64,000 nt of DNA from Psilocybe azurescens (GCA_023853785.1 JAJIRX010000782.1:186001-250000), one strand, 5' to 3'. Counted from the first letter of the stretch, positions 32,801 to 45,938 are shown. Notes: generated from the sequence alone by a model not told the origin. Program-made: numbers and translations.

Positions 32801-34492
32801 TTGCGCTCCCAGAAAGAGCGGCGTGAACACTGTAGATGTCATTAGATCTGTAAAAACATATATGAAGTTGAGGACTGACTATCTCTCTGAATGGGGTCGT
32901 GAGCGATTCCACTGAGCATCGTGAACTTGGAGTTTTCATCAAGCCCAAATCGCTCGCTCATCCACGGGAAGAAGTGGGTCAAGCTGAAGTGTCTGCCACG
33001 GACGCCTTTAGGGATACCGGTGCTTCCACTAGTGAAAGACAATGTGCCGATGCTGTCAGGACCAAGGACAACATTAGGATCGGTTTCACCGAGATGACTA
33101 TGTGCACGGAGCACATCTTCGCCGACGGGATCCAGTCCTCCAATAATATGTCCATCCGGGAAAACCTCCAGGGCAGGGACCTCGACCTTGATCTTCAATT
33201 CTTCTGCGAGGAACTCGCGAACTGTGGGCGAAATCGTTCCCGCACCCTTCAACACAATAAGGCCTCGAGGATTGGCTACTCGAAGGTAGATGATTTGCCT
33301 GGATGGAGGATACGCAGGATCTGAGCTTGCACATGAGCTATGCGCCAAAACATGCAGATGAAATGACACCGACCGACGACCGAGAAAGTTGCTCCAGCTT
33401 TGAGCACGGCCATAACAGCAACGACGAGGTCAACGCTACGATGGGCATAGACCATGACGACGTCTTCTCTCTGGATGCCATTCTTGATCAGATGGTGGGC
33501 GAGCACATTGGAAGCTCGTAGAATAGCACCATACGAAAAGACGACCTTCCCTTGAGGTATTTCTGGGGATTCCGTAGGCAAACTTTGGACGACACAAGGG
33601 CGGTCAGGGTTTTGGCGGGCGTGGCGAGAAAAACACATCAGTAATGGCGCCCTTCCATCCGCACCAGTTCAGGTCGCCGGTGGGGTTGGGAAGCTTGGCG
33701 TTTTGACTGGGTATCAACAAGGGTACTGATCCGACAGGTGCAAGGGGTTGGAGGCAACCTTTCGCAGGAGTACCGAAAGCTGATCGAGGAAAGATGTTAT
33801 ACGTGAAGATGTGAAAAGAAGGGAGTTGTATAGGATGCGGAGTGAGATGCGAGGAGCAAGCGACGCTCGTGTGGACGCCGGAGGACGAGTAATAAAGACA
33901 GTCAGATCCGAGGTAACACTAGTAGACCCAATAAAATTGTTGGTCGGCTCGTCGGTTTCATCGAAGAAACGGACGCGGAAAAGGGGTCGGTCTAGACCGT
34001 CGTCTTTGTCCTTGTTGAGAGCTTGGGTTATAACATCGTATGGAAGAGCGTCTTCTTCTGCCTCTTTCTCGACCTGTTGAACATGTCTAACAACAGCCCA
34101 GTAGGGGTCGGTAGGATCAACGGATAGCCGAAGAATAAGAGGTTCGCGTGCAGAAGCAGAAGAGGAGCCAACAACGATGTCTGTGTCTCCTGTATAACGG
34201 TGCAAAGAACGATGAACGCAGCCAGCAGCAGATGAAACGCAGAAGGCCTTTTGTGTGTAGATTCTGCGTCCTCCTCCTGATCCTCCTGATCCTCCTCCGT
34301 ATACAAAACAAGCTTGAGGAGACTGAGCGATGCCTGCTCGGACAATTGAGCAGCGTGAACGGACTCGATCAATTTATTCGTTCCAGTGGGCCTTGGATAG
34401 TCTGTTGGAAGAGAAATTGAAGGCAAATTCTGGAGCCTGGAAACCACGCTTTGCAGCCGCTGGTCGGCCATGTTTCGTTGAGGTTGTGGCAA
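29897..34492 (-). CDS. lys2: Alpha-aminoadipate reductase, large subunit (Lys2)
   Basis: This is the NRPS-like enzyme of fungal lysine biosynthesis. It adenylates L-2-aminoadipate with ATP, loads it on a carrier domain and reduces it with NADPH to the semialdehyde. On the minus strand are a condensation-like N-terminus ([15 protein letters not shown]), then the adenylation domain with [33 protein letters not shown] and [10 protein letters not shown] carrier domain follows (ESFFDLG..), then the reductase domain with the NADPH loop [13 protein letters not shown], the YGQSKWVSE catalytic segment and PVDHVAR. It ends AAGRTGV. The ATG is at 34492 or 34471. Four single-base breaks interrupt it: AAA 34204-34206, near 33726, A5 33629-33633 and C4 31557-31560 (+ strand letters). 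The last disrupts the GGHS phosphopantetheine-serine motif. Introns are clean, and the gene is essential for lysine prototrophy, so sequence error is likelier than decay. Confidence 0.96.
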
Positions 34493-35963
34493 GAGTCGAG
34501 TCAGTTATTAGTTACTTAGTCCTACTTTTTTCCGACAATCCGAAAGAACCGAAACTATTATTATAGTGCATCATGTGACTTGTATCTTATCAGTTCGGTG
34601 TTATTATTGCTCTAAAACTGTAACAAAATATCCGAGGACCTTGGAAAATACCAGGCTTGAATTTTTTACTTTTTGAAGGCTGGAACTTGAAATATAGGCC
34701 GCTGGAGGCCAAGAAAGCAATATTTGAGTTTAACGAGACAAAATCATGCTCTTACAAATCGTTTCCAGCACTGGTTAAATTAGCAAAAAAAAAATCTACC
34801 CCATGTGGTTACTGAAATCCCGGGGACCTTGATAATTAGTGAAGCTATTTTAAATAATTTGTGTATGGGGTAAATTCATTGGATGGGTTGGCGATGCTGT
34901 CTTGAAGTGGGTGGCTTAGGTTGATCAGACCTAAGGGTTCCAAATGTTGAGATAAAATAGAGGTTACTGTCAAAAATATATGACAGAAGTGGTAACCGTG
35001 AATTGATAAGTGTTCTGGGTTCACTGGGGTTTCTAGCTACAACAGGGCCTGCACTTATACTGTAGGGTACAGTCAAAGAAGTATATCGACGGAATGGTCA
35101 TGGAGTCAAAGTGGAAAGATAAGTTAAAGGAAAATGATAGATAGTAAGAGTGAGAATTCGCAAAGATGGCCGACTCATTGCGCTCGACCGAGCTCCCTGT
35201 AGTCGCCGGGAATCTTTTGACCACCGAGTTTGCTAAAAAAAACTCAAATCAGATAGTACCACTGAACATAAGGGGTATATTCACATGCGTTCTAAGTAGA
35301 TTAGAGGTTTTAGGCATTGGCGCTGAGGTTACATCAGCAGTCGAAGTGAGCCCACTGCCAGATTTTATTAGGAGGCAAGCGAGATATTCTATCTTGAAGT
35401 CACTTTGAAATTTTTGATCTCGATGCATGGCCCAGGTTAAGTATTAACGCAGAGATGCGAATGGTCAAGGCGCCAATTTCACTTTCAAATTCAAATCCCG
35501 CCTCGGAAGTTCGAACATCAACTCTGATCGCGCCACTTGTTAAGCATTAACCAATCGCTCCCATACACAAGCGATGCAGTAAGTCTCAGAAGAGTCATTA
35601 TAAGTATCATGTGGACTTACTTCTAGTCTTTCGTCGTGTCACCGATTATAGCACTTTTTGCTTTGAAGATGACTATTGCCCATGCTTGGGACGCCCATTT
35701 ATTTCTTCAGGCGCCCGGACTGCCATTTTCCCAATGTTCCGACTTGCATGAACCCAATGGTGCAGCTACTATGCTGACGCTACTACCGGTACATGAACGA
35801 AAGCCCCTGTAAAACTGTCATAAGACTTGTCCCATGACCACCTGCTTTTGTTTTATTTTGAACGGACCGAAGGTCGCCGTCAGTGTCAAGAAAATGGGTT
35901 GTATCGAACGATATACAGCCCTTCTTTAACCTCCTGTACAACGACTTGAACTATTCAGAACAA
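34493..35963. other. Divergent intergenic region, lys2 / MDR dehydrogenase
   Basis: About 1.47 kb, AT-rich, with no supported gene. Phrases around 34637 (gaggaccttgg) and 34823 (ggggaccttgat) are weakly similar to each other. It presumably contains both promoters. Confidence 0.4.
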
Positions 35964-37567
35964 ATGGCGACTATGGATGCTGTGTGTTATCATGCTGTGA
36001 GTAGCTTTACATTCAGAACGCAATCTAACTCATTTATGTGTGCCGAAAGCCCAGGCAACTAGAGATAGTAACGGTACCAATCCCTCACATTAACGAAGAC
36101 CAAGTTCTTATCAAAGGTAATCAAAAAAATTTGTAATTCCAGAAATGATCAACCTAAACTTGCTATCAAGTTACACGCTGTGGAATCTGTGGGACAGACC
36201 AGCACTTGGCGGAGGTCAGTGACTCTTGGAACACCTCTCGTTATCTTCCACTCACTGCCATATGTAAAAGGGAGAATTTATCGGGAAATTTCCAGTGAGT
36301 TTATCGGATGGTTTGGTGTGCATTTACGACTCAAGCCACATATAGCTCATTCCTGGACACGAGATCGTCGGTGTTATTTCGCAAATCGGGGCAGCCGTTC
36401 ATGGATTTTCGGTCGGCGATCGCTGTGTCGCAGATAACACGATACTTGTAGGTATTTCTTTTATCTCTCGACCCTCCTTTCAATCATACTCCTCTCCAGT
36501 GCGAAGCTTGTTTTTATTGTCGCCGTGGACAACATGTTCTATGCGAAAACTTCGAAAGCCTCGGTGTTACAATGGCTGGAGGCTTCGCGGGGTATGTAGC
36601 CATGTATGTCCTTTTCTGCTCAAATCCCAGTGGAAGGAACAAATCCTAATCTCTGAGGGATTTTCAGACAGAGCAAGAAAGTTTATAAGATCACGAATCT
36701 GACAGATGAAGAAGCGACCCTAGTGGAACCTGCTTCTTGTGCCATTCACGGCTTGGACAAGCTTAACCCTGCTGTAGGAGTAGAAGCCTTGATTTTCGGC
36801 GCTGGTCCCACTGGTTAGCACATAATGCATCTCATCAAGGCGTAATAGCAGTCTTCTAATCACCGATTTCTCAGGCATCATTCTTGCCCAGCTCTTGAAG
36901 CTAAACGGTGCTGCGAAGGTTGTTATTGCCGCAAATAAAGGCATAAAGACCCAAATCGCACGCCAGCTCGAAGCAGGAGACGAGTATATTGAGCTGGACC
37001 GCGATGACCCAGCCCCTCAATGGATTAAAATGAAAGAAGATTATAAGCATGGTTTCGATGTCGTTGTAAGAGCTTTACCCTAATTTCCTTATTTTTGGTT
37101 TTTAATTATACAAACTACAGATCGAAGCGACGGGTTCAGAGAAAGTGGCCAACGATGCGCTAGGTTTTGTCCGTAGAGGAGGATCCCTCATGGTATATGG
37201 TGTCTACTCGAACAGTGATCTAGTTCACTGGTCACCGGCTAAAATATTCCAAGACGAGATCAAGGTCAGCTTACTTAACTTGGCGGCTCTCGACAAGGTA
37301 CAGATAATTGAGCATGCTAGATCATCGGCTCATTCGCCCAAACACATTGCTTCCCTCGGGCCGTTGCATACTTGGACAGTGGCAAAATCAAGGTTAAAGG
37401 AATGGCAAGTAATCATTTACGCGACGATCTGCCATTCTTTTTTTTCTGACGTCTCAACGACCCTTGACATTTCACAGGTTACGGACGTTTTTTCGATCAA
37501 AGACTTCGATAAGGCGCTTGAGAAAATGAAGAGCAAGTCCGCCTGCAAAGTCGCATTGAAGCCGTGA
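35964..37567 (+). CDS. Zinc-type MDR dehydrogenase, D-arabinitol/polyol dehydrogenase-like
   Basis: Eleven exons give an intact 342-residue medium-chain dehydrogenase: 35964-35996, 36050-36116, 36171-36214, 36271-36294, 36346-36447, 36500-36603, 36668-36813, 36875-37065, 37121-37264, 37321-37404 and 37478-37567. The catalytic zinc motifs are CGICGTDQH and PGHEIVGVI. The structural-zinc cysteines are [15 protein letters not shown]. The Rossmann loop is GAGPTG, and the NAD(P)-domain text [13 protein letters not shown] and the late [20 protein letters not shown] are typical of fungal arabinitol/sorbitol-type dehydrogenases. By family it oxidises a sugar alcohol to a ketose with NAD(P). Exon 4 is a 24-nt microexon. 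The last intron (37405-37477) uses a GC donor in the consensus GCAAGT. It is divergently transcribed from lys2, with no functional link seen. Confidence 0.92.
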
Positions 37568-37954
37568 TAGAAGCATTTGCTCGACATTGTTGCAACTTTA
37601 CCCATGTGAGTAATTGTCTGATGGTGGTGTTGAAGCTTCTAGATACCTCCTCCATTCTCCGTACGCAATATATAGGCAAATGCATCTAAAAACCCATCTC
37701 AGAAACCCGATGGAGACTTTTGATAGTCTCTTCGGACCATTTACTTATGCCTCTGTCTGACATGCCGCCACAAAAGCATAAGCTTCCCATCAGACTCATC
37801 CTTGTCGCATGTCCTATTGACCGCCTCTTGAGCTGATTTGGAAGATACAACACGGTACGTCAACGGTAATCCCAGGGTTAAATTTTAATGAACGTGAACC
37901 GAAGAAATAAATCCAAAATGAGTGTCGGATTAAAAAAAGATAAACTGTATCAAA
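37568..37954. other. Convergent 3' region
   Basis: About 390 bases between the dehydrogenase (+) and Enp2/NOL10 (-) stops. No gene seen. Confidence 0.45.
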
Positions 37955-40494
37955 TCAGATACCACGGAACGCATTCTTGCTCCCACTGCGAACCCCTTTC
38001 CTTCTATGCGTCCTACCCTGTCTCTCCGAGTCACCCATATCAGCATTCTCCTCGACACCCCGCTCCAAGCCAGCACCAAACGTCTCGACACCTTTCCGTC
38101 GGGCTTTATCCTTCTTTGAATTCTGTCGTTCCTCCCCATTTCCACCATCTCTCTCACCAGATGATGCTGAAGGGACCCAGCTTATCTCCATAGGAGCATC
38201 GGCGTCCACACGAGCCTTGCTTGGTTCGGCCTTCTTCGAAGGTGGTGGCGCTCGGCGTTGGCCAAATGTTGCATCTTTGTCTCCCAACCTCTGGGATTGA
38301 CCGGCGGTCTGCGGCACCATAGGCACCATGTTGACCTTTTTATTTTGCTTCTTCTGCGCCCAGACTGAGCGATTACTCTCCCGTTCTCTTAGATACGCTT
38401 CCTCCGCGCGGACATTCCTCTGTCCTGGGCGTGAACGAGGGTCAAACTTGGTAAGTTCTAAAAGAAAAAGGAATCAGTAACAGAAAACTGGGCAGGAACA
38501 AATAGAACACGACGAACCGCCCTCAGCGCTACTGTCACTCGAAGCACCGTCGTCACTTTCGTCATCGCTCCCCTTGAGGTCATCGTCGTCAGAGATTTTG
38601 TCGCTCTCATCTTCCTCGTCTTCAACCGCAGTCTTTCCACGGCCAACAGACGATGGGTTGAGAAGAGCGAACTCCCTTGAGTTCTCGTCGATAGCAAAGG
38701 CAGGATCTTGGAACACACTGGCGAAACGAGGGTCTGACAGGATGGTGGGTCTAGAATCATCATCTTCTTCTTCGTCCGCCTCATCGACATCCATAGAATC
38801 GGCTCCCACTTTGCGCTTGCTCTTGCGTTCAGCCTTAAGCTTGGCCTTTTCTTGGTCTCTGAGAACCTTCTCAGCCAGTGCTTTGTTGACCTTGACACCT
38901 GGGTCCTTCTTGGAGCGGATACGGGTCTCCGCCATCTTCTCCATCTTCTCCCGGACCATCTTTTCACGATGCTCGTCGTAGGCGAAGGGATTAGCAATAA
39001 GGCGAGCAGTTTCGTAAAGTTTGAGCGACAAGAAGTATCCGTGCATGTAAGGTTTGAGAGCAGGCGTTCCCACAAGATGATCCAGACCAAGACTGTGATA
39101 GAAAATATCTCTTAGGCCATGCATCGGGCAAAGAAGAATTGGCGACTCACGTTTTGAGTTCGTTTCTTTCGACGAACTTATAATCTTCGTAGACGGACCG
39201 TGTAGTTTGGTCTTCCATCTCTTCCGTGATATTTTCGAGGAAGCTTGCCCATTTGGGAGCAGGGCCGAGTTGGGGAATGTAGTATGTAGCCATCTGGATC
39301 CCTTCGTTGGCCGTCATGATCAGACCACTTCCAGGGACATGATGAACATCGTTGAGGTCAGCAGCAGGTGTAATCGAGACAAAGTTAGTAGCAGGCTAAT
39401 CAAAAGAGTTTAATGTCCTAGTCAAACATCGGATGAAAAAGTGCAACGTACTGTGTTACGATCCCAAATTTTGATGACCTTCTTGTCGGCACTAAGCACC
39501 ATCCCGTCACCAGCCATTCGGCTACCACCTTCAATCCACGAAACATTCTTGACAGGTAGGCCATAACCTTGATCTTTCAAGGCAAATGGTTTGGCCGCGC
39601 GGATGTCGTACAGTAATGTATGTCCAGTTGAGGTACCGATGGCGTATGACAAACCGTCAACGCGGGACGAGATCGCCGTTACGCTGAGACTGGCCTCTCG
39701 TGCACCCACTGACTGCAGTCGTTCTCTCGGAAGTCGTAAAATACCAACTCGGGTCCTAGATCTTGGGTCCCAGAACTGTGTCGTTCCATTCCCGTCAACA
39801 CCAAAGGCAAGAAGATTATGTGCGGGGTTGATGTCAACGACATTGACCCCTAGAATATCGCCGTCGTCCTCATCTTCTAGCACCAACGGCGTCATGAATC
39901 GGCCCTGGTCGAGATTTAGCCTGTACACTTCGTTTCCTGACGCAGCGATATAAGTGTCGCATGAAGGGAAATGATACGCCAACGAGCGGCCAAAACGGGG
40001 TATTCTCGTTCGGTAATGGAACCCGCCTTGCGTGTGTAGCTCCACGGTCCTGTCATTTTGCAAGTGTATCGACTTTGTCCAGTCGTCAGACAACGTCTGT
40101 CAGAAGGAAAAGGCAGCACATAAGTTAACGCTGACTTCCAGCCGAATACAATGACGGTGAACAACTCACGTACAACAAAATCAACGTTCTCCGCGTCTGA
40201 ATGTCGTTCAAATTTTAGGGTGAGTTGGTCCAGATCCCACACTCGGATTTGCGGCTTGTATGTGCCAGTAGCAATAACATGGTGGCCGTCACGGGTTGTT
40301 TTTATGCGGTTGCTTGCCTCGGGAAACTCGAATCCCTGGATGAGCTCGATCGTTCCTTCAATGTGCTCTCTCAATGCTCTCTTTCCCTTCTTTGCTGCAC
40401 GTTTCCGAATGAGCCAGTCTGGCAAAGACGAAGACGAACCCGCCGCCGCTCCGTTGACAGTATAGACCCTGACATTAGCAGCCTCTGTTGCCAT
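37955..40494 (-). CDS. enp2: Nucleolar WD-repeat protein Enp2/NOL10
   Basis: Ribosome-biogenesis factor of the 90S/SSU processome, acting in the nucleolus on 18S rRNA maturation. The minus-strand start ATG 40494 opens MATEAANVRVYTVNG. Highly conserved phrases appear in order: SLPDWLIRKRAAKK, ELIQGFEFPEASNRIKTT, GTYKPQIRVWDLDQLTLKFE, LSDDWTKSIHLQNDR, TRIPRFGRSLAYHFPS, ASGNEVYRLNLDQGRF, QFWDPRSRTRVG, KDQGYGLPVKNV, KKVIKIWDR, HVPGSGLIMTANE and YYIPQLGPAPKWASFLENIT. Then come DHLVGTPALKPYMHGYF, IANPFAYDEHREKMVREK and an acidic tail. It ends with the family signature SKNAFRGI. At least four introns are visible (for example 40173-40097), all GT-AG and in phase. The frame is intact. Confidence 0.97.
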
Positions 40495-41191
40495 TTTCGA
40501 ATATTCTATAAAGATGTCGAGGACACCGCCTTTTGAAGCGCGCAATGGCTTGTATTAGAACGAAACAAAGCGATTTCAAAGTAACACATTTGCATTTTTT
40601 CGAGAGTCATGTGACTATCCTATATTTAGTTTCGGCTATGGACTTCTGCCACTCTGTTTCCTCAATGGCGGTCTTCCATTTCTTGCCAGAAAATATAGGC
40701 AGGGATCGAAATGTGGAGGGACTTCTATGAAGTTGGATTTGGTAGACTTATACCAAAGGTTTGGAATAGAAAATAATTTAAAAACAGTGAACCCGAACAA
40801 CAGGATTACGAATGATGCGCAACCGTACGTGGTCATCGGGAACGTATAGGGCACAAAATCCCAAGGCAGAAGCTAATGTCCGATGGTCCTTGGTAAAAGT
40901 TTATCATCGAGATTCAGGCCGACATGTTGCTTCATGTTGCCTGAAAATTTCAGCCGGTATGATATGATTGTGAGTATCTCAACGATTCGGACGTAACTCC
41001 CGCGCGCACTTGATAACCGATCCGTAACATATATAACTTTTGGTAGGAGGAGATAGAGTATATTACAAGGGTGTGCGAAGCGCAACGTTGAAGTCCCACA
41101 CCAAGCGATACTCCTCCGCAATCAAATCCAGAGGAGGAAATGAATTCAGGGGCCCGTACAGATCCATGGGTAATATTGAGAAATCCCAAGT
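40495..41191. other. Intergenic region
   Basis: About 700 bases between the Enp2 start and the SURF4 stop. The small minus-strand frames at 40873-41189 have no domain support. Confidence 0.4.
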
Positions 41192-42445
41192 TTAATATGT
41201 CTTCTTTTCTCGTCCACAGAGAGACCGCCTAAGTAACATTGAGTTATTAATGCTATCATATATGATGGAGTGTACTCACCTGGACCCATGTTGACCAGAA
41301 GGATGAGGCCACCTACAATTGCTATAGAAATGTTCTGATGAATACCAGATTAAAAATAGACAAGAGAAATACGACGAACAAAGAGTCTGGAAGAAGTCAT
41401 ATCTAAAAAAAGTTGAATCAGTGTTAGTTGCAATAAAAGTATAAAAAGACGTACTTCAAGAAGTCGCGTTGAGGGTGAGCAGAGTGTACACTCCACCAGT
41501 TGTTGGCGAAGACATTGAAAACACTGAGGACAAGTACAAGGAAGGCTGCCGACCATTTGGCCTTGAATCCAACGGCAACCATGACACAGGCTCCAAGCCC
41601 AATGATGGAAACGAAGACTCGACCAATACTCCATGTACCTTGAATCATGAAGCCGAGGAAAAGGAAAATAAGAAGGACGCGACCAGCAAGAAGGAAACTA
41701 GGGGAAGATAATTCAATTGCTTGAGTAGTCCCGAGGATACGTATTCTCTTACTATTTCTTTCGGTCGGTTTCGCTAATGCTTGGAAGGCCAGCAAAGAGA
41801 GTTTTTCTGGACACCATTGAGTCACTGAAGACCATGAATAATCCACCGATGACGCTGAGATTTCGCAGGAAAAAGTTGAGGTCAAAGATAAGTCCATATC
41901 CGAATCCTTGGATAACAACAACAGCTAAAAGACCGGCAACAGCATGTTCTGTATTCTTCTTGAGAATAACGGCAGTGGACCCGACGAGCATAGTCTATTT
42001 AACATGGTTGATATTGTTCGAAAATAACATGTTGAGTATTGGTCACTTACAACAACGTTGATGATGAGGAATGTATGGGAAAGGCCCCATGGGAAGTGAC
42101 GGTGTCTGCAGTTGTTAAGCGTCGCGCTGGCATAGATCGTGTACAGAATGATACGCACTGTTGCAAGTACCAGATTTGGTCACCCCACTGTGTAACAATG
42201 CGCAAAGCGTCCTCCAAGAATGTGACGACAATCAAGAAACGACCAATTGCCGGCAAATGGGGCTTCAAAGGCTGAGAGTAGATTTCGACATTGTCCTCTA
42301 CGGTTTTAGAAAACGCTTTGATCTTCTCGAGCGGGTCATCAGGATCCGCTGCTCTGTAGCCCGAAGATGGGCGAGAGTTGGAAAGACCGTGTGGGTCGAC
42401 GTTGTAGTTGGTCTGTGGGCGAGCTATGTTAATTCTCGAGGACAT
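41192..42445 (-). CDS. erv29: SURF4/Erv29-family ER cargo receptor
   Basis: A multi-TM protein that recruits soluble cargo into COPII vesicles at ER exit. The minus-strand start is MSSRINIARPQTNYN. Conserved blocks follow: KAFSKTVEDNVEIYSQP, HLPAIGRFLIVVTFLEDALR, QWGDQIWYL, HRHFPWG, STAVILKKNTEHAVAGLL, GFGYGLIFDLNFFLRNLSVI, LLIFLFLGFMIQGTWSI, VGFKAKWSAAFLVLVLSVF and NNWWSVHSAHPQRDFLKYDF. It closes with QTLSIVGGLILLVNMGPGG and SVDEKRRHI, where a C-terminal lysine-rich ER-retrieval-like tail is usual. Six short introns restore a single frame, each with correct phase. Intact. Confidence 0.95.
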
Positions 42446-43132
42446 GGTGGAGGAATAAGGCGAAGAGGGGACTCTAACGTGTCAATATTGGTGGGTCACG
42501 ACGTGGCCTCTGCTTATGTAACCAGAATCCACGACGCCCACTGCAGCCGCCTAGCGTTTCAACTTCCCATCCATCACGCCCAAGTGCCCAATCCGACGTC
42601 AAGAATGACACCAGCGTTGACTTATGAGAAAAGAGAACTCTAACTCAAGTAAACACGAAAATCCTCAGGTTAGTTGCGTAGTCTTGTATCGTTCTGTAAT
42701 ATCGCTATGAGTCTCCAACGATAGCCGCTGCTTCGACCGAGGGGCTTAATTCCGGCTAGGACGCGTCATTCAACATTGCCGACCGAGATTGTCGATATGT
42801 GTCCATTACTGATGTTTGGCTCGGAATGGGTCTGTATAAAATGCGGAAAAGGCCGATAAAACCTGCTCTTACTTTCCCTCATTCGTGCGGCCAAGTTATG
42901 GCATGCAACGGGCTGTAGAGGTCCCAGACCTCTGGCGCCTTCACTGCGACAAGGTTCTTGTTTCTCCGGAAATACACGGTCGGCTACCTACCGGGAACTA
43001 CGTGTCCTCTGTCAACTCGTCAATCGCACTTGGTAGAACTCAATGACCGCTAAATACTGAAACGGCGTCCATGTTAACGGAAAAGGCTAAACGCGTTTCA
43101 GACACGCATGTACGCACACAAGACTATCTTCT
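42446..43132. other. SURF4 upstream region
   Basis: About 690 bases without a supported gene. It includes the SURF4 promoter. Confidence 0.4.
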
Positions 43133-43678
43133 GTGGTATGTCGATGTATATTTCTGAGAGGCAAGCTTGAATTAAATAAGCTTTACCAATTTTTAGATGT
43201 CGACACGCTTCCCAAATTCAATACATGTCCCGCGACACTTGAGAAAACGCCACTGAACCCAGCCCAATTCAAATGTGAAACGTGCTCAGAGTACCGACAT
43301 ATGATACGCACTTGCAACGTGGAATCAATTTACCAAGAAGATTATGCTCCTCTCCGCTCTCAGACTGACGGCTTCTACATTTACGCAGCGGGATCTTTCA
43401 CTTTCGCAATGTTCTTAACAGAAACAGACATCGATTTCTCACCATGTGCTGGCCTTTTACTATTCCCGGTCCGCACTGAAGCTCCAGGCGGTCTCGATTC
43501 TCTAGAGTACACCTTCAACGACCGAGAAACTGACCATTTTCGCAAATCGAAGAATAACGACTGCTACCATTGCCTCCTGTCTCTGTCGCGACCATTATCC
43601 GACTTTTTCATTTTTTCATCTTCTGCAAATATTCGCACCAGGTTTTTTCACATCAATTCGTACCCCAATAGCGGGTAG
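43133..43678 (+). CDS. Hypothetical open frame with CxxC pairs
   Basis: A 180-codon open frame with no intron, beginning at a GTG and lacking a convincing ATG near its start. Two short cysteine pairs are visible (KCETCSEY and DCYHCL), and the composition is not obviously repetitive. I recognise no family. It may be a decayed gene, an exon of a larger undetected gene, or chance. Confidence 0.2.
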   Translation: MVCRCIFLRGKLELNKLYQFLDVDTLPKFNTCPATLEKTPLNPAQFKCETCSEYRHMIRTCNVESIYQEDYAPLRSQTDGFYIYAAGSFTFAMFLTETDIDFSPCAGLLLFPVRTEAPGGLDSLEYTFNDRETDHFRKSKNNDCYHCLLSLSRPLSDFFIFSSSANIRTRFFHINSYPNSG

Positions 43679-45938
43679 AGACGGAGAGGTCACCTCAGGA
43701 TAATCCGTTCTTAGTTGGTGCCTAGCTCCGGCTTCGATATCCAGTTTTCCAGCTTCTCGTTGTTCTGAGTGCACTTGTAATTCTACCGGAGATAGCGCAG
43801 ACACGTACAGAACGCGTCTTTGGTAAGCCTTGGGTTTGCACGAGCGTCGCCAGATGCGTCGAGAGGCTGTTTATTTTGCACGACGCGTCGCTTTCAAGCC
43901 AAGCAGCGCATCTGGATTCTGTAGCCTATTTCAGCAAATGATGTATCCTTGGCCTACGTAGTCTTCATGCAAAGTAGAGCTCTGATTGAGTTTCTCGATT
44001 CCTTTATTTCTCCGAAGATCGATCCAAGATAACGTTTCCCGATGTTGCTCGAGCAACTAGAGCGATGGCTCAAATAATCCAAGGCTGACGATATTTATAT
44101 GTGTAGTTGATTTACGATCTTCTTGTGGAGGCTCAAGATTCGGGGTTTCAGTGCAACCGCAGGATTCGATTTTCCATGTCGACCGAAGATCCCTCGAGGT
44201 AGTGTTGACGGGGCTCGTTATGGCCGGAGCTGTACACAGGCTGTACATGGATGTTGACGCGTTGACGTGCCAGTTCTGTAGACAAAGATTTATATCATGC
44301 ATCAAAGACTTCGAATGATCGGCTGATTCGTGTCCGCCCACGCATCACTATTCCGTCGAGCCACGCGACGAAGAGGATAACCTTAAACTTAAACCCCTTC
44401 GATGCATTAATCTCCGTCAATGTGGAATAGACACAACTCACTTTTCAATAGCATACGGCTAGTTTCCAGAATACACGTCCCCTACTGCTAGCCAAGTTGT
44501 TGGTTGGGTGGTGTTGGGGTGGCGGTCAATTTCCTTGCTCTCCACGCGAACCCATCCATTGCCTCGGCAGTGCTCAAATTTCCTGTTAACAATATACCCA
44601 TGGTCAAAACTGAAAAATCTCGGTTTTCAGTGGTCTGGAGTCGCGCCTAGCATGCGACCACCGCATTGAACTTCAGAAAACCTTTGAGCGACAAATCGAA
44701 ACGATAATTGTAATTTGTATTAATGAAGTTGTAAGCCTGTCCAGTCCCTTTTCATATTATCTTATCTTCTACATTTACATACACATGATGTGATCCCCAA
44801 CTTTTCCTTAGACAGCGACTCTCGCTTTTCTCTTTTCTTTACACACATCTGTAATCCAGTCAATCGTTCAATCGATATATCGTGACCTTGTCATTTTCTG
44901 CGTGACTCTTAGTGAGCACTGTGACGACGGGCTTTCAGAAGTCGAGACTGGGGAGCCATAAGTACGTTTACCATATAGCTTGCGTATGTTTTCTCACTTC
45001 TTCTAGTCAGGTCAATCTCGACGCCTTAGAGAAGTTGGAGATCTTCTATGGAACTCTGACCTTTCGAGATGACTATTCAAAAAGGTTGTAGCAGCTGCTA
45101 ATCAGCTCAGAAAAGAAGCATCCTCGGATAATTGCATCACCATCTTGCTATTCTCGAAGGTCACAACCATGGAGAAGGGGGAGCATATTATCAATCTGAG
45201 TTGGTCAACTATTCCGATACACAAGATAAAGAGTCGGTCATTTAAGGATCTGCCGGCGTCATTGCTTGCGTTCTTTGCCATTGACTGACGCTTATAGATA
45301 CTAAGTAGATTGAATACGATTCAGCGGAACTTACGAGTGAGTATTACTTTAAAACGGTGGCAATATATACGCACTTTTAAGGGCCGCCTGTGGTTCTTAT
45401 TTCGATTTTGCCTTGTCTATCTGCTCGAAAAATGAGGGTGCGAACGGCCCGTCGATAGGGCGGAGCTCAAGACAAAGGGGTCCAGGAATCGCACGCGTGT
45501 TCTGGCAACAAGATCATGATCATGATCAGAAAGACGAAAGAAACGACGAATATTTATTGCCACACATGCTGTCGCGAGCAGCTACCAGCCAGGAAACTAA
45601 AAATACACTTTGAGTCAAGCTACTTGTAAAGGTCGATGGGGCATGAGGCAGGGAAAAAGAAGATGCTAGCGCTACAATGGAGTGTTAAAGGCTACATAAT
45701 TTGAATGTTGCTCATAATAGAAAAAGAAAAGAACGGGCGAAGGTAAGTCTAAAGTGATCGTCAATGAGAGAAGGAAAACTTGAGAACGGAAATAGTAGTA
45801 TACAATCGAGTCACCAATTTGAATAGGGAGGCGCTGCAGGAAGATCGGAGAAGGTCAGTGCATATTTAGGAAGTAGAAAGCTGTATTAAGAGTCTCGAGG
45901 AGTGGAGAAATCGGGAGATCAGCTTGAGATCAACGTGC
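43679..45938. other. Gene-poor stretch
   Basis: About 2.3 kb with only short frames of 60-95 codons and no recognisable domain, RNA gene or terminal repeat. It lies between SURF4 and the second F-box gene. Confidence 0.4.

Noticed and set aside
33690..33730. A 20-nt intron (GTACCC..CCCAG) in lys2 to explain the frame change
   Set aside because: It is far too short to splice. A single-base indel is simpler given the other indels in the same gene.
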